Shown here piece after piece: positions 42,393 to 54,690 of a DNA stretch of 64,000 bases. The stretch comes from Gadus chalcogrammus. Lineage: Eukaryota; Chordata; Actinopteri; Gadiformes; Gadidae. A model generated the notes under the pieces. The model was not told where the DNA came from, made no database searches, and saw nothing but the letters and a program-made list of their open reading frames with translations. How positions within the stretch are numbered: the first letter of the stretch is position 1; each line of letters opens with the position of its first letter. The stretch is taken from contig NC_079418.1 of assembly GCF_026213295.1 (NCBI RefSeq), forward strand, positions 3,223,887-3,287,886, read 5' to 3'. A program made the position numbers and the translations under genes.

Positions 42393-44606
42393 TTGCTCCC
42401 GCGCCCGTCGATACGCACGATGGGAGCAAATCGGTCATCAACTTGTCCAAGTCCTTTGTGTTGACCGCCGCCCAGTTCTCCGTCCTCGACAGGGGTCTCA
42501 CCTTCGTCCCCTCTAAGGGCACCGACTCCCGTGATGCTCTTCACCAGGTCCGCTCCGACCTACAAGCGTATCACAGGAGGGTGAGACTCGCGGTCCATTT
42601 TGAGAACCACCCGCCCTCCGTCCCGCCCCCTTTTATGCCCAAATCTGATTGGGTTCCGCCCGAAAATAACATCCCCTTCGAGCTAGCCCTTATGATCGAC
42701 TCGGACCTCGCTTTCTTCCGGGAGTCGTTCAAGATCCGCGCGCCACGTGACAACCTCGACCCGGAGGAGACCGAGGCCCCTTGTCGAACTGCGCAACAAC
42801 CGCGACATCGTTATAAAACCCGCGGATAAGGGCAGCGCCGTAGTGCTCCTGGACAGGGAGCAATATCTGTGGGAGGGCTACAGGCAACTCAACGACGCGC
42901 GCTATTACGCTAAACTAGATCGCCCCGTGTACGTGGACACCGTGCCGATCGTCGCGCAGATCGTAGATTCCCTCCTGCGTCGTAAGTTTATCACGTATAA
43001 ACAACGGGATTACCTCGTCGGCGAATCAGAGCCCAGACCGCGGCTGTTCTATATGCTCCCCAAAATTCATAAGGACCCCGCGGCCTGGAGCAGGCCCTTT
43101 GAGGTCCCGCCCGGTCGCCCGATCGTTTCCGACTGCAGTCGTGAGACCTATCACACGGCCGAGTACATCGATAGTTACCTCTATCCTCTCTCGCCACGCG
43201 AGCTACGTGAAGGACACATATGACTTTGTACAAAAGGTCAAAGGTCTTCGGGTGCCGGCTCAGTCTCTCCTATTTACGATGGACGTCGACAGCCTTTACA
43301 CAAATATCGACATAGCCGGCGGCATGCACGCCGTTCAGGACGTCTTCCAGCTTCACCCGGATGCCACGCGACCTGACGCCGAACTCCTGCGCCTGCTCGA
43401 GATCAACCTCACTAAAAATGATTTCGTTTTTAACGGGGAGTTCTTCCTACAGATAAAAGGCACGGCCATGGGGAAAAAGTTTGCGCCGTCCTACGCAAAC
43501 ATTTTCATGGCCCAGTGGGAGGCCTCGGCGCTCGCGTCCTGCCGTAAACGACCCCTGTGCTACTTACGTTACCTGGACGACGTCTGGGGCGACTGGCCCC
43601 ACTCGCGTTCAGAGTTCGATGATTTCCTCGCCGTCCTCAACGCACACGATCCCTCGATCACGTTGAAGTCCTGTACGAGCGTGTCGTCGGTCGACTTTCT
43701 TGACACCACCACATTTAATGGCCCCGACTTTGCGACCACGCTCACGCTGGACGTCAAGGTTTTCTTTAAACCAACGGACACGCACGCCCTGCTGCACGCG
43801 TCAATCTTTCATCCGAAGCACACCTTTGCGGGGCTCCTCAAATCCCAACTGCTTCGCTTCTCGCGCATATGCTCCAGTCGGACTTCATGGCGGCCGTCAA
43901 GACCCTCTTCACCGCGTTGGCACCGAGAGGCTACTCGCGGTCCGCTCGCCGCGCCGCCCTCAAGACATATAAGGTCACCAGACCGCCCGTCGTCGGCCCC
44001 CGTCTGCCGCTCATCACTACTCACTCGACGTCATCCGCGTTCCTGGCGTGCCGTGTCAGAGAACATTTTAAGTGGTTCCAAGATGTCACCGCGTTGTTGC
44101 CCAGACACGGGATCATCGCGGCGTACAGAAAAAACCGCAATCTCAGGGACCTGCTCGTTAGGGCCAAAATGCCACCTCGGACCGAGCGCGGGTCCAACAG
44201 ACGCTCAGAGTTTTACCTCTACCGCCCCTGGGCTCGGAACCCACACACCGGCGCCGTGTTCGCCACCCAGAGGCACTCCGGCCCCGCCACGTCCAACTGC
44301 GTGTACCTTATCCGCTGCCTCACCTGCGGTGTGCAGTACGTGGGTGAGACCGGTAACACCCTCTTGACGCGCTTCACGCAGCACAGATACAATGTCCGGC
44401 GCGGCAAAGAAACTCACCTCCCTCTGGTAGAACACTTTGTGCTCCATGGGTGGGCTGCCCTGTCGGCCACTGTGCTCCAATCAAATCCTGGCTGGTCACT
44501 TGCCAGGCGGCGCAGGGCCGAGAGGATCTGGATATACAGACTCGGCACCTTGCACCCTGTTGGCTTGAATGTGGGAGTGGGGAGGGGATCCCGCAGGGTC
44601 ATTTGA
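42335..44606 (+). pseudogene. ORF2: Penelope-type reverse transcriptase with GIY-YIG endonuclease
   Basis: Overlaps the ORF1 end in the -1 frame. N-terminal SVINLSKSFVLTAAQFSVLD and GLTFVPS. After a frameshift near 42775 (C run) come ELRNNRDIVIKPADKGSAVV and RLFYMLPKIHKDP, and after another near 43195 SYVKDTYDFVQKV, FTMDVDSLYTNIDIAGGM, GTAMGKKFAPSYANIFM and CYLRYLDDVWGDW (catalytic YLDD). After a third near 43870 come DFMAAVKTLFTALAPRGYS and the endonuclease: CVYLIRCLTCGVQYVGETGN (GIY-YIG form), LLTRFTQHRYN, RRRRAERIWIYRLGTL. Stop at 44606. The set of motifs is specific to Penelope-like elements. Each break is a single-base shift, so the copy is young or the breaks are sequencing errors in C/G runs. 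Confidence 0.85.
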
Positions 44607-44662
44607 TGATGGCGCGTGCACCCGACATCGCCGCCTTCGGCGGCAACGTCTTTAATTGTGAT

Positions 44663-44748
44663 CCTAACACTTTTTGCATTTTAAAAAAAACAATAAGACA
44701 GATGTCAATAAAGATTTTGAATACCTCCACATAATAGGTATTTAATAT
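44663..44748 (+). repeat. 86-bp direct repeat, right of the Penelope-like element
   Basis: Partner of 40184-40270. Differences are an A-run length change, CATATG/CAGATG and TTTTTAAT/TTTTGAAT. Confidence 0.9.
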
Positions 44749-46790
44749 CTCCATCATTGCTAATGTTTGAACATACACTTTGAACATATAACCAATAAGA
44801 AAACACGCACAAAAATAATGGTTTCAAGAAAGTTGACAATAAGACACTTATATTAAAAAAGATTTAAAAAAACAATTATTTACAAATTTTACATACATCA
44901 CTAATCAAATGGGTACATTCCTCCACTCCATCAGTTTGGACTTCATCCAATTCCATAATTCCAGGTAATTTAGCTTTCCCAATAGGTTTTTTTGGAAATT
45001 TGGGAAAGCTGTAAACTGTCTGCCTGGGTGATGTTGAAAAAGGTGAGTCTCTCTGAAAACTTCGACCAGGGTTAAAATGTCCTCCTGTTCTCGGGCTACA
45101 TGATGCATGCCAGTCGGCCTTGTCCGCTCCAGTTCCGAGTCCGTTTTGTCCATTAGCTCCTTGAGGGTGCCAATGGACTGACTGATCCTGGCTGCTGACC
45201 GTTCAGACAGGTTTGATCCCAAGCCTCTCATGAAGGATTTCAGAAAATTGTTAAGGTGCTCCAGATGGAGGTCGAGAGGAATATTTTTCCCCTTTCCCCC
45301 TCGACCATTCCAAAACCGGTTCCATATGACACTGTGTGCCATGCGTGGGGACAGAGTGAGATTTACCTGCAGTGTAAGAAGAAAGGTGCTGTAGGCGTAA
45401 TGGCTGTGTCCATATGCTTTATAAAAAAGCAGGGCAACTTTATACAGTCTCATTATCCTATCACCATCACCTTCTCTTACACCGTCCTGCATGTTAAGCA
45501 GGAAGAATCCAAAGCCAAGTCTAGCTTCAGTGTGTTTTTTTTTATGGTCTTCGTTTGCTGGACTTGTATGTTGTGGAGTAGGGTCCAATGGAGCAACAAG
45601 ATTGTGTATCTTGTACTCATGGGTTACCCTTGCCTTGCTGTATATGTACATATTGCCACACCCGTCCGCACGACACTGAAACTGCTGCGGCTGTGTCGAA
45701 GCCTGCCTCTGGCTCGCAGCTTCTGTAATGCCCGTCATCATTACGAAGGTGTCCACAACCTGTCCCACCTTCTCATGCAGCCAGTCTCTCCTCAGTTGTG
45801 GCAATCCCTCGCTGACATCCACTGGGACAAACCCATCTGGAATTTCTGTAAGCACACAGAATAAAATGTTTAACTTCTCACCACCATCACCACAGTAGTG
45901 TAAATGCATATTTTAAGTAAAATAATATTGGTACTAACTTTTATCAAAGTGAATTACAATTTGAACAATTAACTATAACAGTAGTAACATATACATGTTT
46001 TTTTTGTGATAAATGCTAGTTCTCAACTATGAATGTGTGCTTTACCTGTGACATCCTGCAACCCAAAGTGTTCCATTGCAGCAGCCAGGAAGAGTGCAGT
46101 TGTGTCCTTACGCACAAATTCCTTGTACGCATTATAAGCTGCATGGGGACCTTGTTTCGCATTGCTGCACCTATGTAACAGAAATATGTAGTTTAGCAAA
46201 TGGCTGTCATAGATTGCTTAGTGTTATTCTGTCCATCTCTCAGACATTTACATTTATTAATTTAGTGGACGCCTTCATCCAGTCATTTATTAGGTCAATT
46301 ATATAACAAGGGTAATGATATAGGGCATTGAACCCACAACAGTTTTGCTGAACAGGTCCTTAACCTCTACACTTCCACTAATTTGCTCACACATTTCAAA
46401 TGTCTTTATTTGTGTCCGCATTTATAAAATACATTGCAAGGGCACAAATATTTTCAGTTGCTTTTGATGCCCTACATCCTCGAAACAACATGTTGCAGTA
46501 CTTGAGTCAAACATGCACATAATAGACAATACATACACATGACCTTATTCTGCACACAGTCTGTTAACAGACAGAAAATCTATGGGTACAGAAAACACCT
46601 CCTCCTCCAAATAGCTCGGCTGCCTATAATGGAGGAGATTGAGCAATATGTTGCAAGCTGCTTGGCTTTACATTTGGACAACCTCATAATTCTCAAGCCT
46701 CTGACCACCAGCCTGTGGACATGACCTAGGCTGCCGAAAATAAAAACGATAAGCTGGCATTTATAGCCTAAATGTATGATAGCTTGCACC

Positions 46791-48118
46791 CAGGGCCGGA
46801 TTAACACTTTCTGAGGCCCGGGGCTAATTACCCGGGTGAGGCCCTTCATATCATGATGTTCTGACGCATGACCTCACACAAACCCACTGACACATCAGCG
46901 TACACAGTAGGCCTACCAATCTATGACAGACTATTTAAAGTGAACTGGTAATATGATTTCAATTCAATTAAATTCATTTCAATTCAAGGGTAGCTTTATT
47001 ATAATTGCAGTAGTGTTGACAAAGCTGACAGAATGAGGATGGGGAAACAAAATGTATCTGAATTGGCCTACTTGAAAATGTAGGAAAAAAGAAAGTATGA
47101 AATTGGTGATTTGGTGACTGGCAAATCATTACAGAAAAAGTAATAGGCCCTACAATGCATTTGCTATCAAGTACAGCAAGTTAGGCCCAGCCAACTGTTT
47201 TTTGAAAGTTACTTAATTTATAGAAATGCATCCTGTTTTTGTAAACTCATCAAAAACTATAAAACAATGTAGGGCCTATTGTAGGCTATTAAACAAAGGT
47301 CAATGAAGGCCCCGGCTATGGCTCAAACGGTTTGGGCATTGAATGGTTAATTTACTCCGGGAGTAACGCCCTGGTACATGTCCGGTTACGCACAACAAAC
47401 CCCAAGCAAGAAGACAGGCAGGAATGTGCGATGCAACATATTTGGGGTGAACTGTTTGAAATGTGCACACAAACAAGCTAAAACTATTTTACACATTAAT
47501 GGGGCTGGGTCATATAGAGGAGGCCGCGGCGGCAAACATGACTCACCAAGGGACTTCAGAAGGCCCGTCTTCTGCTCTTCTTCCGTGCGAAATCATTAAT
47601 GAGTTCCTCAAAGTCCATTTGGGCCAGCATGTCGTGCTCAATTGACATTAAAGTCAGATTGTTAAGTTTCTCCTCCAACATTGTCGTTCTCAGCCTGTTC
47701 TTGATAATTCAAAATTACCCACTGCTTCTTCTCCATCACTTGTTTCCTCAGATTGTAGCACTATTGCTAGCAGACTGGCTAGTTGGGCTGGTTAGTTGGC
47801 TAGCGGTGGTTGGATGCTCTCCGTCACTGACAGTTGTATCTTTGTTGGTGGTAGCTGCTACAGCGGGCTGATTACTCCTCCACATGTTGGTTAATTTGGG
47901 TGTTTTCTGTAATAATTCTTTCGCTCTTTCCTTTTTTATTTCATCTAATTTTCGTTTTTTTGCTCCGCTCTCGTGTTTCCTTTGGCCCGGCATTTTCGCT
48001 CGTTTTTTTTTGTTTTTTTTATGGATATTTGTCATTTGACCTTCAGCGACCGGAGGCCCCCCTAGCGGCGAGGCCTGGGGCTACAGCCCGGTCAGCCCAT
48101 TCGTTAGACACGGCCCTG
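46791..48118. mobile_element. Internally deleted hAT element, 8-bp target duplication CTTGCACC
   Basis: Ends CAGGGCCGGATTAA... and ...GACACGGCCCTG. Flanked by CTTGCACC at 46783-46790 and 48119-48126. 1,328 bp. The insertion interrupts the nuclease-like reading exactly, and the reading resumes in phase when one duplication copy is counted. It retains only the first about 95 codons and the last about 45 codons of a transposase. Confidence 0.95.
47557..48035 (-). pseudogene. hAT transposase remnant: N-terminus and C-terminal helix only
   Basis: 48035-47748 reads AKMPGQRKHESGAKKRKLDE and LLQKTPKLTNMW, the basic N-terminal stretch of TTF-type hAT transposases. 47707-47557 reads LRTTMLEEKLNNLTLMSIEH and MDFEELINDFARKKSRR, the extreme C-terminus. 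The finger, catalytic core and insertion domain between them are deleted, so it relies on another copy's transposase. Confidence 0.75.
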
Positions 48119-48292
48119 CTTGCACCAATGGTTGGTATTTCACCTGTTTAGTAAGGAAAGCTTCCTCTAAACTTGAGTCAAAAGTGCAACCAACTTCCCA
48201 TAGGAAAACCTCTCGGTTATTCTCATCAATCACAATGACATCCGGTTTATTTGCTGTTATACCTTTAAATACATGGGGGTCATTGCATTCGC

Positions 48293-48420
<128 letters not shown>

Positions 48421-49605
48421 GAAAACCATACCATGCATTACCATGCATAAGTTGAAATACTACCTCGGAGAACAGCAGGGCTGCGTTCATGATAGCAGGA
48501 CTGTATTCCCCATCCCATAACAACCCAATTCATGAACTATCCAGTTAATTCATGTTAACTGGATTTTTGTGAAACAACTGTGGAAAGCATGGTCAACAAA
48601 ATGTTATTATAATCATTGTAATTAACAACAGCTTTGTTTAGAATGCAAATAAAAGCTTAAAAACTAATAATTGTACAGTATGTAATCATGGTGTTGCAGA
48701 TAGCAGACGTTGTACCTCAACCTCGTCATGTTGGCAAGAAGTGTGCCATGGTCTTTTGAGGATGCACCATCATAGAAAATCCGATGATAGATCTTTATCA
48801 ACATCGAAGACTTGTGATTAGCAAAGGATTAACACAACTTTACACACAAGCACTTGAAGTTATCTAAAAAAAAAAATCTAAAGTAGTGGTGTGATTTTGT
48901 TACTAATCAACATTTTTCTATAGTTTCTTACTCACTTCAAAGAGGTTTCTGATGGCATGCCAGTCCTCAAACCGACCTTCCAGTCGGTCTTCCTTTGTAG
49001 CACCATCTGAGAAGGCCCACTGTATGTTTCTGCAGTTCCCCTCAGTCAGCCGGTCACCTCCTACTTAAACACTTGACAACCCGTCCGGTCCCTTGGGCAC
49101 ATACCTAAATGGATAACACACAAATGGTGGAATTATACATTTTATTAAAGCCCTTCTTCTGCCGAAGACTGACAGTGGAGCCTGATTATATACTTACTCT
49201 TTCTGAAGGTGGCGAAGTGTGTCCACCAAATCAGACGTTTTGTTTTCATTTTTGAAGAGTAGTCCCAGAGGGTACTTTGAGAATAAAGAAAAAAGATGAC
49301 ATTGCAGTAATGTTTGAGTTCAAAGTATGTGTATTTAGTTTTGTTTTTTTTGCAGATTTAACTCATAACTTACATCTGTGGAGCGCATAGCCATGTCATC
49401 TGTATACTGATGTGGTATGTGGTGAACCACTAATGGCTTGAATGGTTTAAAAACAGCCAGGTACTGCGTAAGGATACGGCTCCCAAGAACAATAAACTCA
49501 CGCCGCATGTAATCCTGGGTTTCTAGTCCGGGGAGTGAGTTGCCACGGTAGTATTGACGGATGTCATGGTCTGGTTTGGCATTGTCAAGGTGATATGTTT
49601 GGATC

Positions 49606-49940
49606 AATTCAATTCAATTTTATTTGTATAGCCCTTAATCACCATTACAGTCTCAAAGGGCTTAACAGGCCAAATATTTGTGACACCCCCCTTTACCCAT
49701 GCCCCCACACGGGCAAGAAAAAACTCCCTTGAATCAGCAAGGAAGAAATCTTGAGAAGAAACGCAGTGTAGGGGATCCCTTCTTCCAGGGATGGTCAGGA
49801 GTGCAATGGGTGCCACAATTGGCATACAGGTAAATACATGTACATCATATTAAAATGGTGATGGGGTTCTGGCCGGTTATCCATGAGGAGAGTCCAGGCA
49901 TCCAGTCCAGCACCCGCAGCACGCTACAACTGACAGAACA
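49606..49940 (-). mobile_element. LINE/SINE 3'-tail insertion in DUF6589 exon 3
   Basis: On the minus strand it ends CTATACAAATAAAATTGAAT then (TGAAT)n. It is flanked by GATC at 49602-49605 and 49941-49944. Removing it restores VKDRI to QTYHLDNAKP in phase in exon 3, which fixes its borders. Too short to encode protein. Confidence 0.8.
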
Positions 49941-52057
49941 GATCCTATCTTTGACTGCAATATGGTGAATCCAGTGTATGGATTTGTTGTTGTGGTGGCT
50001 GGACTGATGATGTACACGCATGAAAAAGTCCAAATTGTCAAATATAATAGAATATGTTGGTGGAGGAGTGGGGTGTGTGATTGGAAAAGTGGAGGAGCTC
50101 AAGCCCAGCTCTGCTGCTTCAGAGTTACTTAAACTGCTGAAAGGCAGTACGCTTTGAGCCATTTCATCTCCTGGAAAAGAAAAAAAGTAAAGACAATGAA
50201 TTGATTATTATTTATCAAAAGATAGACACAATATTCAAGATGACACAGCATGTGATGTGTAAGTTGTGTTTCTATATTTCAGTAATTTGTCACCTCACCT
50301 GACATGAGAAGCTCATCCATGTGTTCACCAACTGGGTTTAGTGGCCCCTTCGGATCACTTGTTCTTTGGTCTTCGCTGGTGTCCACTCTCTGACCAACAA
50401 AGTTCCCTTCCGCTTCAGAGTTCAGAAAATCTTCATTCTGTACCTTTAACATTTTTAGAGAGCCCCCACATAGGAGCGCCAACTCCTTCTGCTTCTCTAT
50501 AGAATTGTGGTGAGTAGTTGTTATTGCCATTTTGTTCAGCCTTTCAAACACAGCTTTTTTTGCCCCGCCATAATGCAAAATACTACCTAGGTAGTATGCA
50601 AAGGCTGACAGGCGTGGTTGTCTCCCTCTCAAGGCAATGGAAGCTGCTGCACAAGTTGCAGCTTGAGAGTGGTTGCTGACAGTTGTTAGAACTGAGAAGA
50701 GGAATGGTGAAAAACCTTTAAGGTCTGTCTCTAAGCTTGTAAATGAAAAGGCTTTCAGATCATCTGGAGATGACTTCCACAGGATGAAACCGTTGGTCGG
50801 ATTAGAAATGCGTTTGCATTCGTTGGTTATTAGCTCCAGGATGTGCACCTTGATTTCCTCAGCTAGGTGTTTATGTTTCAACATTAACTTTGCAGCTGTT
50901 GTCCATTTCTTCTTATTAATGCTGTTCACTATTGAGGCTTCTTCTGGACAACATACCTTGGCAACAGTCTGTGAAGGGTAATGGGTGACAACCTGAAATA
51001 TAAGATAATGTATCAGTGTGGATAATTACAGTATAGCCTATTAAGTATAATGTGCATTGGCAATAAATAGGAATATACAGACTGTTAAATATGGTGACCC
51101 CAGATGCAATTGCAGAGCAAGGTCAGTGGAATACTGCCCAACCCCCACAGAGGTGCAGAGCACAGAAGTGGGGGTTGGGACACACTTTTGACCACTATAC
51201 AATTATATCCATTACAAAATGAAGTTCTCACATCTTGATAAAGTGAAAGAGACCACACACACATCATCGGGTGCAAGTTCATCCTGGTAACATTTGCTAA
51301 TACTACACCTGGCCTGACTCAAATTCACACTACATTTTAATCATAGGTAAATTACACTGAAATGAGGAGTGTGGGATTGCATACGTGTTTATCACATTGG
51401 ACAATAAACACGACTCACTTTACACACATGAAAAACTTGGCAATCGAGGTTATAGCCATAGTCATATCATAAGAAGTAGAAATGTATCAACAACAAGCTT
51501 ACCTCTGTAAGGCTTTTTCGCGTTTTTGTAATGGTTGGTGTTAACGGATTGGGGCAGAACTTCTTCAGAGCCCTGGGCGTCTTGGAGGGAGTTGGCTCCC
51601 GGTCTCTTTTCTCTGGTGCCTCAGATGAACACGCTTCTTCAGCCTGGGCTCCTTCGTCGTCTGTCCACTTCTTAAACACGGACATGTCGCGTTCCAAACG
51701 TGTTATTAAGTTTGTACATGGCCGACACATGCGATACGATTTGTTTGATGTGTTTTGGAGTTGAAAGCCTAAACGGAGTACTTGTTCGTACGTGCATGTA
51801 CTTTTACTTTTTGTCTCAAAAATGATGACCGTGTTGCCAATTTGTCCGTGTATCCTTAATTTTTTTTTGCAAAACCGGCATAAATCGTTTATGTCCATCT
51901 GGATGAATTTCTTCTTTTCTTGAGAATAGCTGTGCGTCGCACAACATACGTCACATACTACGTTGCTCTGATTGGTTTTAGGTCTATCCAATTGAGCAAA
52001 GAGGCATTTTCCTTCCTGGTTCCGCCCTATAATCACAGCCCAATGGTTCGGTCTCAC

Positions 52058-52084
52058 ACTCATATTCTGACTAGAATTATGAGT
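52058..52084. repeat. Subterminal stem-loop, right end of the 14.5-kb element
   Basis: ACTCATATTCT pairs with AGAATTATGAGT (one bulge), 17 bases from the element end; counterpart of the left-end hairpin. Confidence 0.8.
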
Positions 52085-52101
52085 ATGACATCGCCAGGCT
52101 A

Positions 52102-52290
52102 GAGAGTCATAGGATTAGTCAAGAAAATATCAGATTCTGCAAAGCAGGGCTATGGCCATATAGAACCTGGCAACAAAACCAGGCGAGGCACTATTAGGCG
52201 AGGAGCATTGATTGACAATTTGAATTGATTGGGGTAATTTGTTGTGTCTTGTCTAATCTTTCGGGAACTGTCGTCCCATTGGAGTAAGGA
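52102..52290 (+). pseudogene. DDE_4 transposase, 3' fragment
   Basis: Continues the gene cut at 37566. After GAGAGTCAT the text AGGATTAGTCAAGAAAATA gives GLVKK-type sequence. Further on, TGTGTCTTGTCTAATCTTTC gives VLSNLSGTVVPLE before a stop, the usual C-terminus of this family (C-AL-NL---VVP). Frames are disturbed between the two parts. Confidence 0.55.
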
Positions 52291-53354
52291 GGGGGAGAGG
52301 AGGAAAAATATTTAAATACTATACTTAAAAAAAAAAAAGAAGTAATCTTGTGAATAAACCACCATGTATTAATCTGTTTTCTCAATGTTATTTAATCTTT
52401 TCAATAAACATCTTCCAATCTTCAAAACAGGCAGAACTCACGAAGACACACTCATAACAATAGACCTCTGAAGAATAAGTCCCTGTTTCCTCGGTCAAAG
52501 GTCTATGGGAAATAATGGGGCCGGGTTTTTTGATCGTACATAAAATGTTTTTGATCGTACATAACAAAAATCCAAAAACCAAAAAGGTTTTCGGATTGTC
52601 GGTGCCGTTAAAGTAGTGAACGATCCTAAATGATACTTTTAATGGCACAGACAATCCAAAAACAACAAAATTGTATGCCTTCATACTTTTATAGGCTTTT
52701 ATCTGCTGTACTGTATAGAACGATGTCTGAAGGACCAGATAGTTAGTGATGTCCACAGCCTCGATTGTCGGCAAATCCTTAGGTTCTACCGAAAACTCAC
52801 TCTTCTTTATAAGATACGGATCACGGCAAACATATTTACTAATTAATTGTTTGTATCTTTGTCTAGAAACGGGCTCTAAATCCTTACAATACGGACTCTA
52901 TGTAACGGTTTCCTCCATAGGCGTAATCGCCATTTTTACTTCCTGACCTCCATTTGAAATTACGCCCCTTTCGCACGTCATCATAATCACGTGACTGAAA
53001 CCCACATATTGACAAAAGGTAGCATTTCATTTGAAGGGATATGTAGGCTAGGCCCAGAGATTTGGCCCTGCCCCTCAGAGATAACTTTGTTGAACTTGTG
53101 GTGGTAGCATATGACCCAGATAGCGGCAGATGTTATTTCACTGTGGAAAATCTTCCCGGGAGCCATTCATTCCAGCTCCAGAACGCTACGAAGGAGACCT
53201 GGGATCCTGTCGGTCCTTCCTCCTTCAGTGCTCCTTGGTTTTCGAACTACAGCCCCAGACCTACCCCATCGATAAATCACGGATTGCCTACCCGATTGGT
53301 TCCTTGTGAGGCGAGGCGCTCGCCTGGGCGGCAGCCGTGTGGGAACGTGGTTCC
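52291..53354. other. No gene recognised; one hairpin
   Basis: Contains a duplicated TTTTGATCGTACATAA (52530-52565) and the stem-loop listed separately. A short plus-strand reading (53062-53361) is of unknown kind; near its end the gypsy gag region starts. Confidence 0.4.
52586..52663. repeat. Imperfect 28-bp stem-loop
   Basis: TTTTCGGATTGTCGGTGCCG... pairs with ...GGCACAGACAATCCAAAAA with a few mismatches, around a loop containing GTGAACGATCC. Probably the two ends of a tiny MITE. Confidence 0.7.
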
Positions 53355-54690
53355 GCTGTGAGTTTTAACTATTCCGCCTTCACCGAGGAGATGCGGAAGG
53401 TTTTTCGATCACCCGGTCCGGGGAAAGGAGGCCTCTCAGCGTCTTCGCCAGGGATCCCGCAGCGTCGCCTCCTTCGCGGTTGAGTTCCGCACCCTCGCGG
53501 CTGAGAGCGGCTGGAACGAGGAAGGCCTGCAGGTTTTTTTTCTAAGTGCGCTTTCCGATGACATCAAGGACCAGCTGACTTCTCGGGAGGAATCCGCAGA
53601 TCTGGATGAGTTGATCGCTCTCTCCATTCGGTTTGACAATCGTTTGCACGAACGCCGCAGAGAGAGAGGTTCACGCCCAGTCTCCACGTACACGTCGAGC
53701 CATCTGCAACACCTCGGCCCTCTCCTTCGTCTTTCGCTCCACTCCGCCGCGAGCGGGGACTCTCTCCCGAGCCCATGCAAATCGGACACACGCATCTCTC
53801 CCCGATGAGAGGGAACGCCGTATGCGCTCCGGTTCCTGTCTTTACTGTGGTCAGGCTGCCCCTCGCTTTCGGGAGAAGAACGGGCTTGCCAGTAACCCGA
53901 GGGATCCTGGCGAGCCGCTCCCGTAACCCCTCGGTCTCCCGTCCCCTCCTGGAAGCTGTCCTCCTGTGGCAGTTTTATTGATCGGGAGTTCGTTCATCGA
54001 TTAAAGATCGACACGGTTCCGCTTGAACTCCCAAGCGCTAGACGGGAGGACACTCACGCGGGTGGAGCACTATACCGTTCCTGTAAACCTACTCGTTTCA
54101 GGGAACCACCACGAGTCCATCTCTCTTCTGGTGATTAACAGCCCCTTCTCCCCGGTCGTTTTGGGTTACCCCTGGTTTAAGACCCACAACCCTCAGATCA
54201 ATTGGGGAACAGGTTGTGTAATGTCCTGGAGTACACACTGCCTGTCCCAGTGTTTGCGGTCCGCCCAGTCACCTCATTAGTTCCGCCTTCGTTCCCCTCC
54301 ACGGAGCCGTGGTCTTCACCAAGCTTGATCTGCGCAACGCATACCACTTGGTCCGCATCCGGGAGGGAGATGAGTGGAAGACCGCTTTCAACACACCTTT
54401 GGGCCACTTCGAGTACCTTGTTATGCCCTTCGGACTCACCAACGCCCCGCTGTCTTCCAGTCCCTGGTCAACGATGTCCTCCGGGACATGTTGAACCGCT
54501 CCGTGTTTGTTTACATCGACGACATCCTTATCTTTTTCGAGATCCGTGGAGGAGCACCGGGTTCACGTCCGGAAGGTTCTACAGCGATTGCTGGAGAATC
54601 GACTTTATGTCAAGGCGGAGAAGTGCGACTTCCACGTGCCATCCGTCTCCTTCCTGGGCTACATAATCGGTCAGGGCCAGATAAGAATGC
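53355..54690 (+). pseudogene. Ty3/gypsy gag-pol remnant
   Basis: Gag region: [24 protein letters not shown] sequence, [35 protein letters not shown] sequence, then a single zinc-knuckle start CLYCGQA. Protease region: ALDGRTLTRVEHYTVPVNLL and VVLGYPWFKTHNPQINWGTG. Reverse transcriptase: [39 protein letters not shown] (catalytic YIDD) and [15 protein letters not shown]. RNase H, integrase and both LTRs are absent. Several frameshifts and internal deletions; the parts lie in all three frames. A dead fragment of a sushi-type retroelement. Confidence 0.8.

Larger units (their letters stand above)
40271..44662 (+). mobile_element. Penelope-like retroelement with SGNH-type ORF1
   Basis: GC-rich insert bounded by an 86-87 bp direct repeat. 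ORF1 (40331-42392) is proline-rich with an SGNH hydrolase domain. ORF2 (42335-44606) has a Penelope-type reverse transcriptase and a C-terminal GIY-YIG endonuclease. The sharp GC rise against the AT-rich host element marks it as a later arrival. The flanking repeat could be an unusually long target duplication or a terminal duplication of the element. Confidence 0.8.

Noticed and set aside
45256..45864. A 202-codon plus-strand frame
   Set aside because: Antisense to the well-supported last exon of the DUF6589 gene; no family motif.
53436..53795. Minus-strand frame of 119 codons
   Set aside because: Shadow of the gypsy gag region, which has recognisable blocks on the plus strand.
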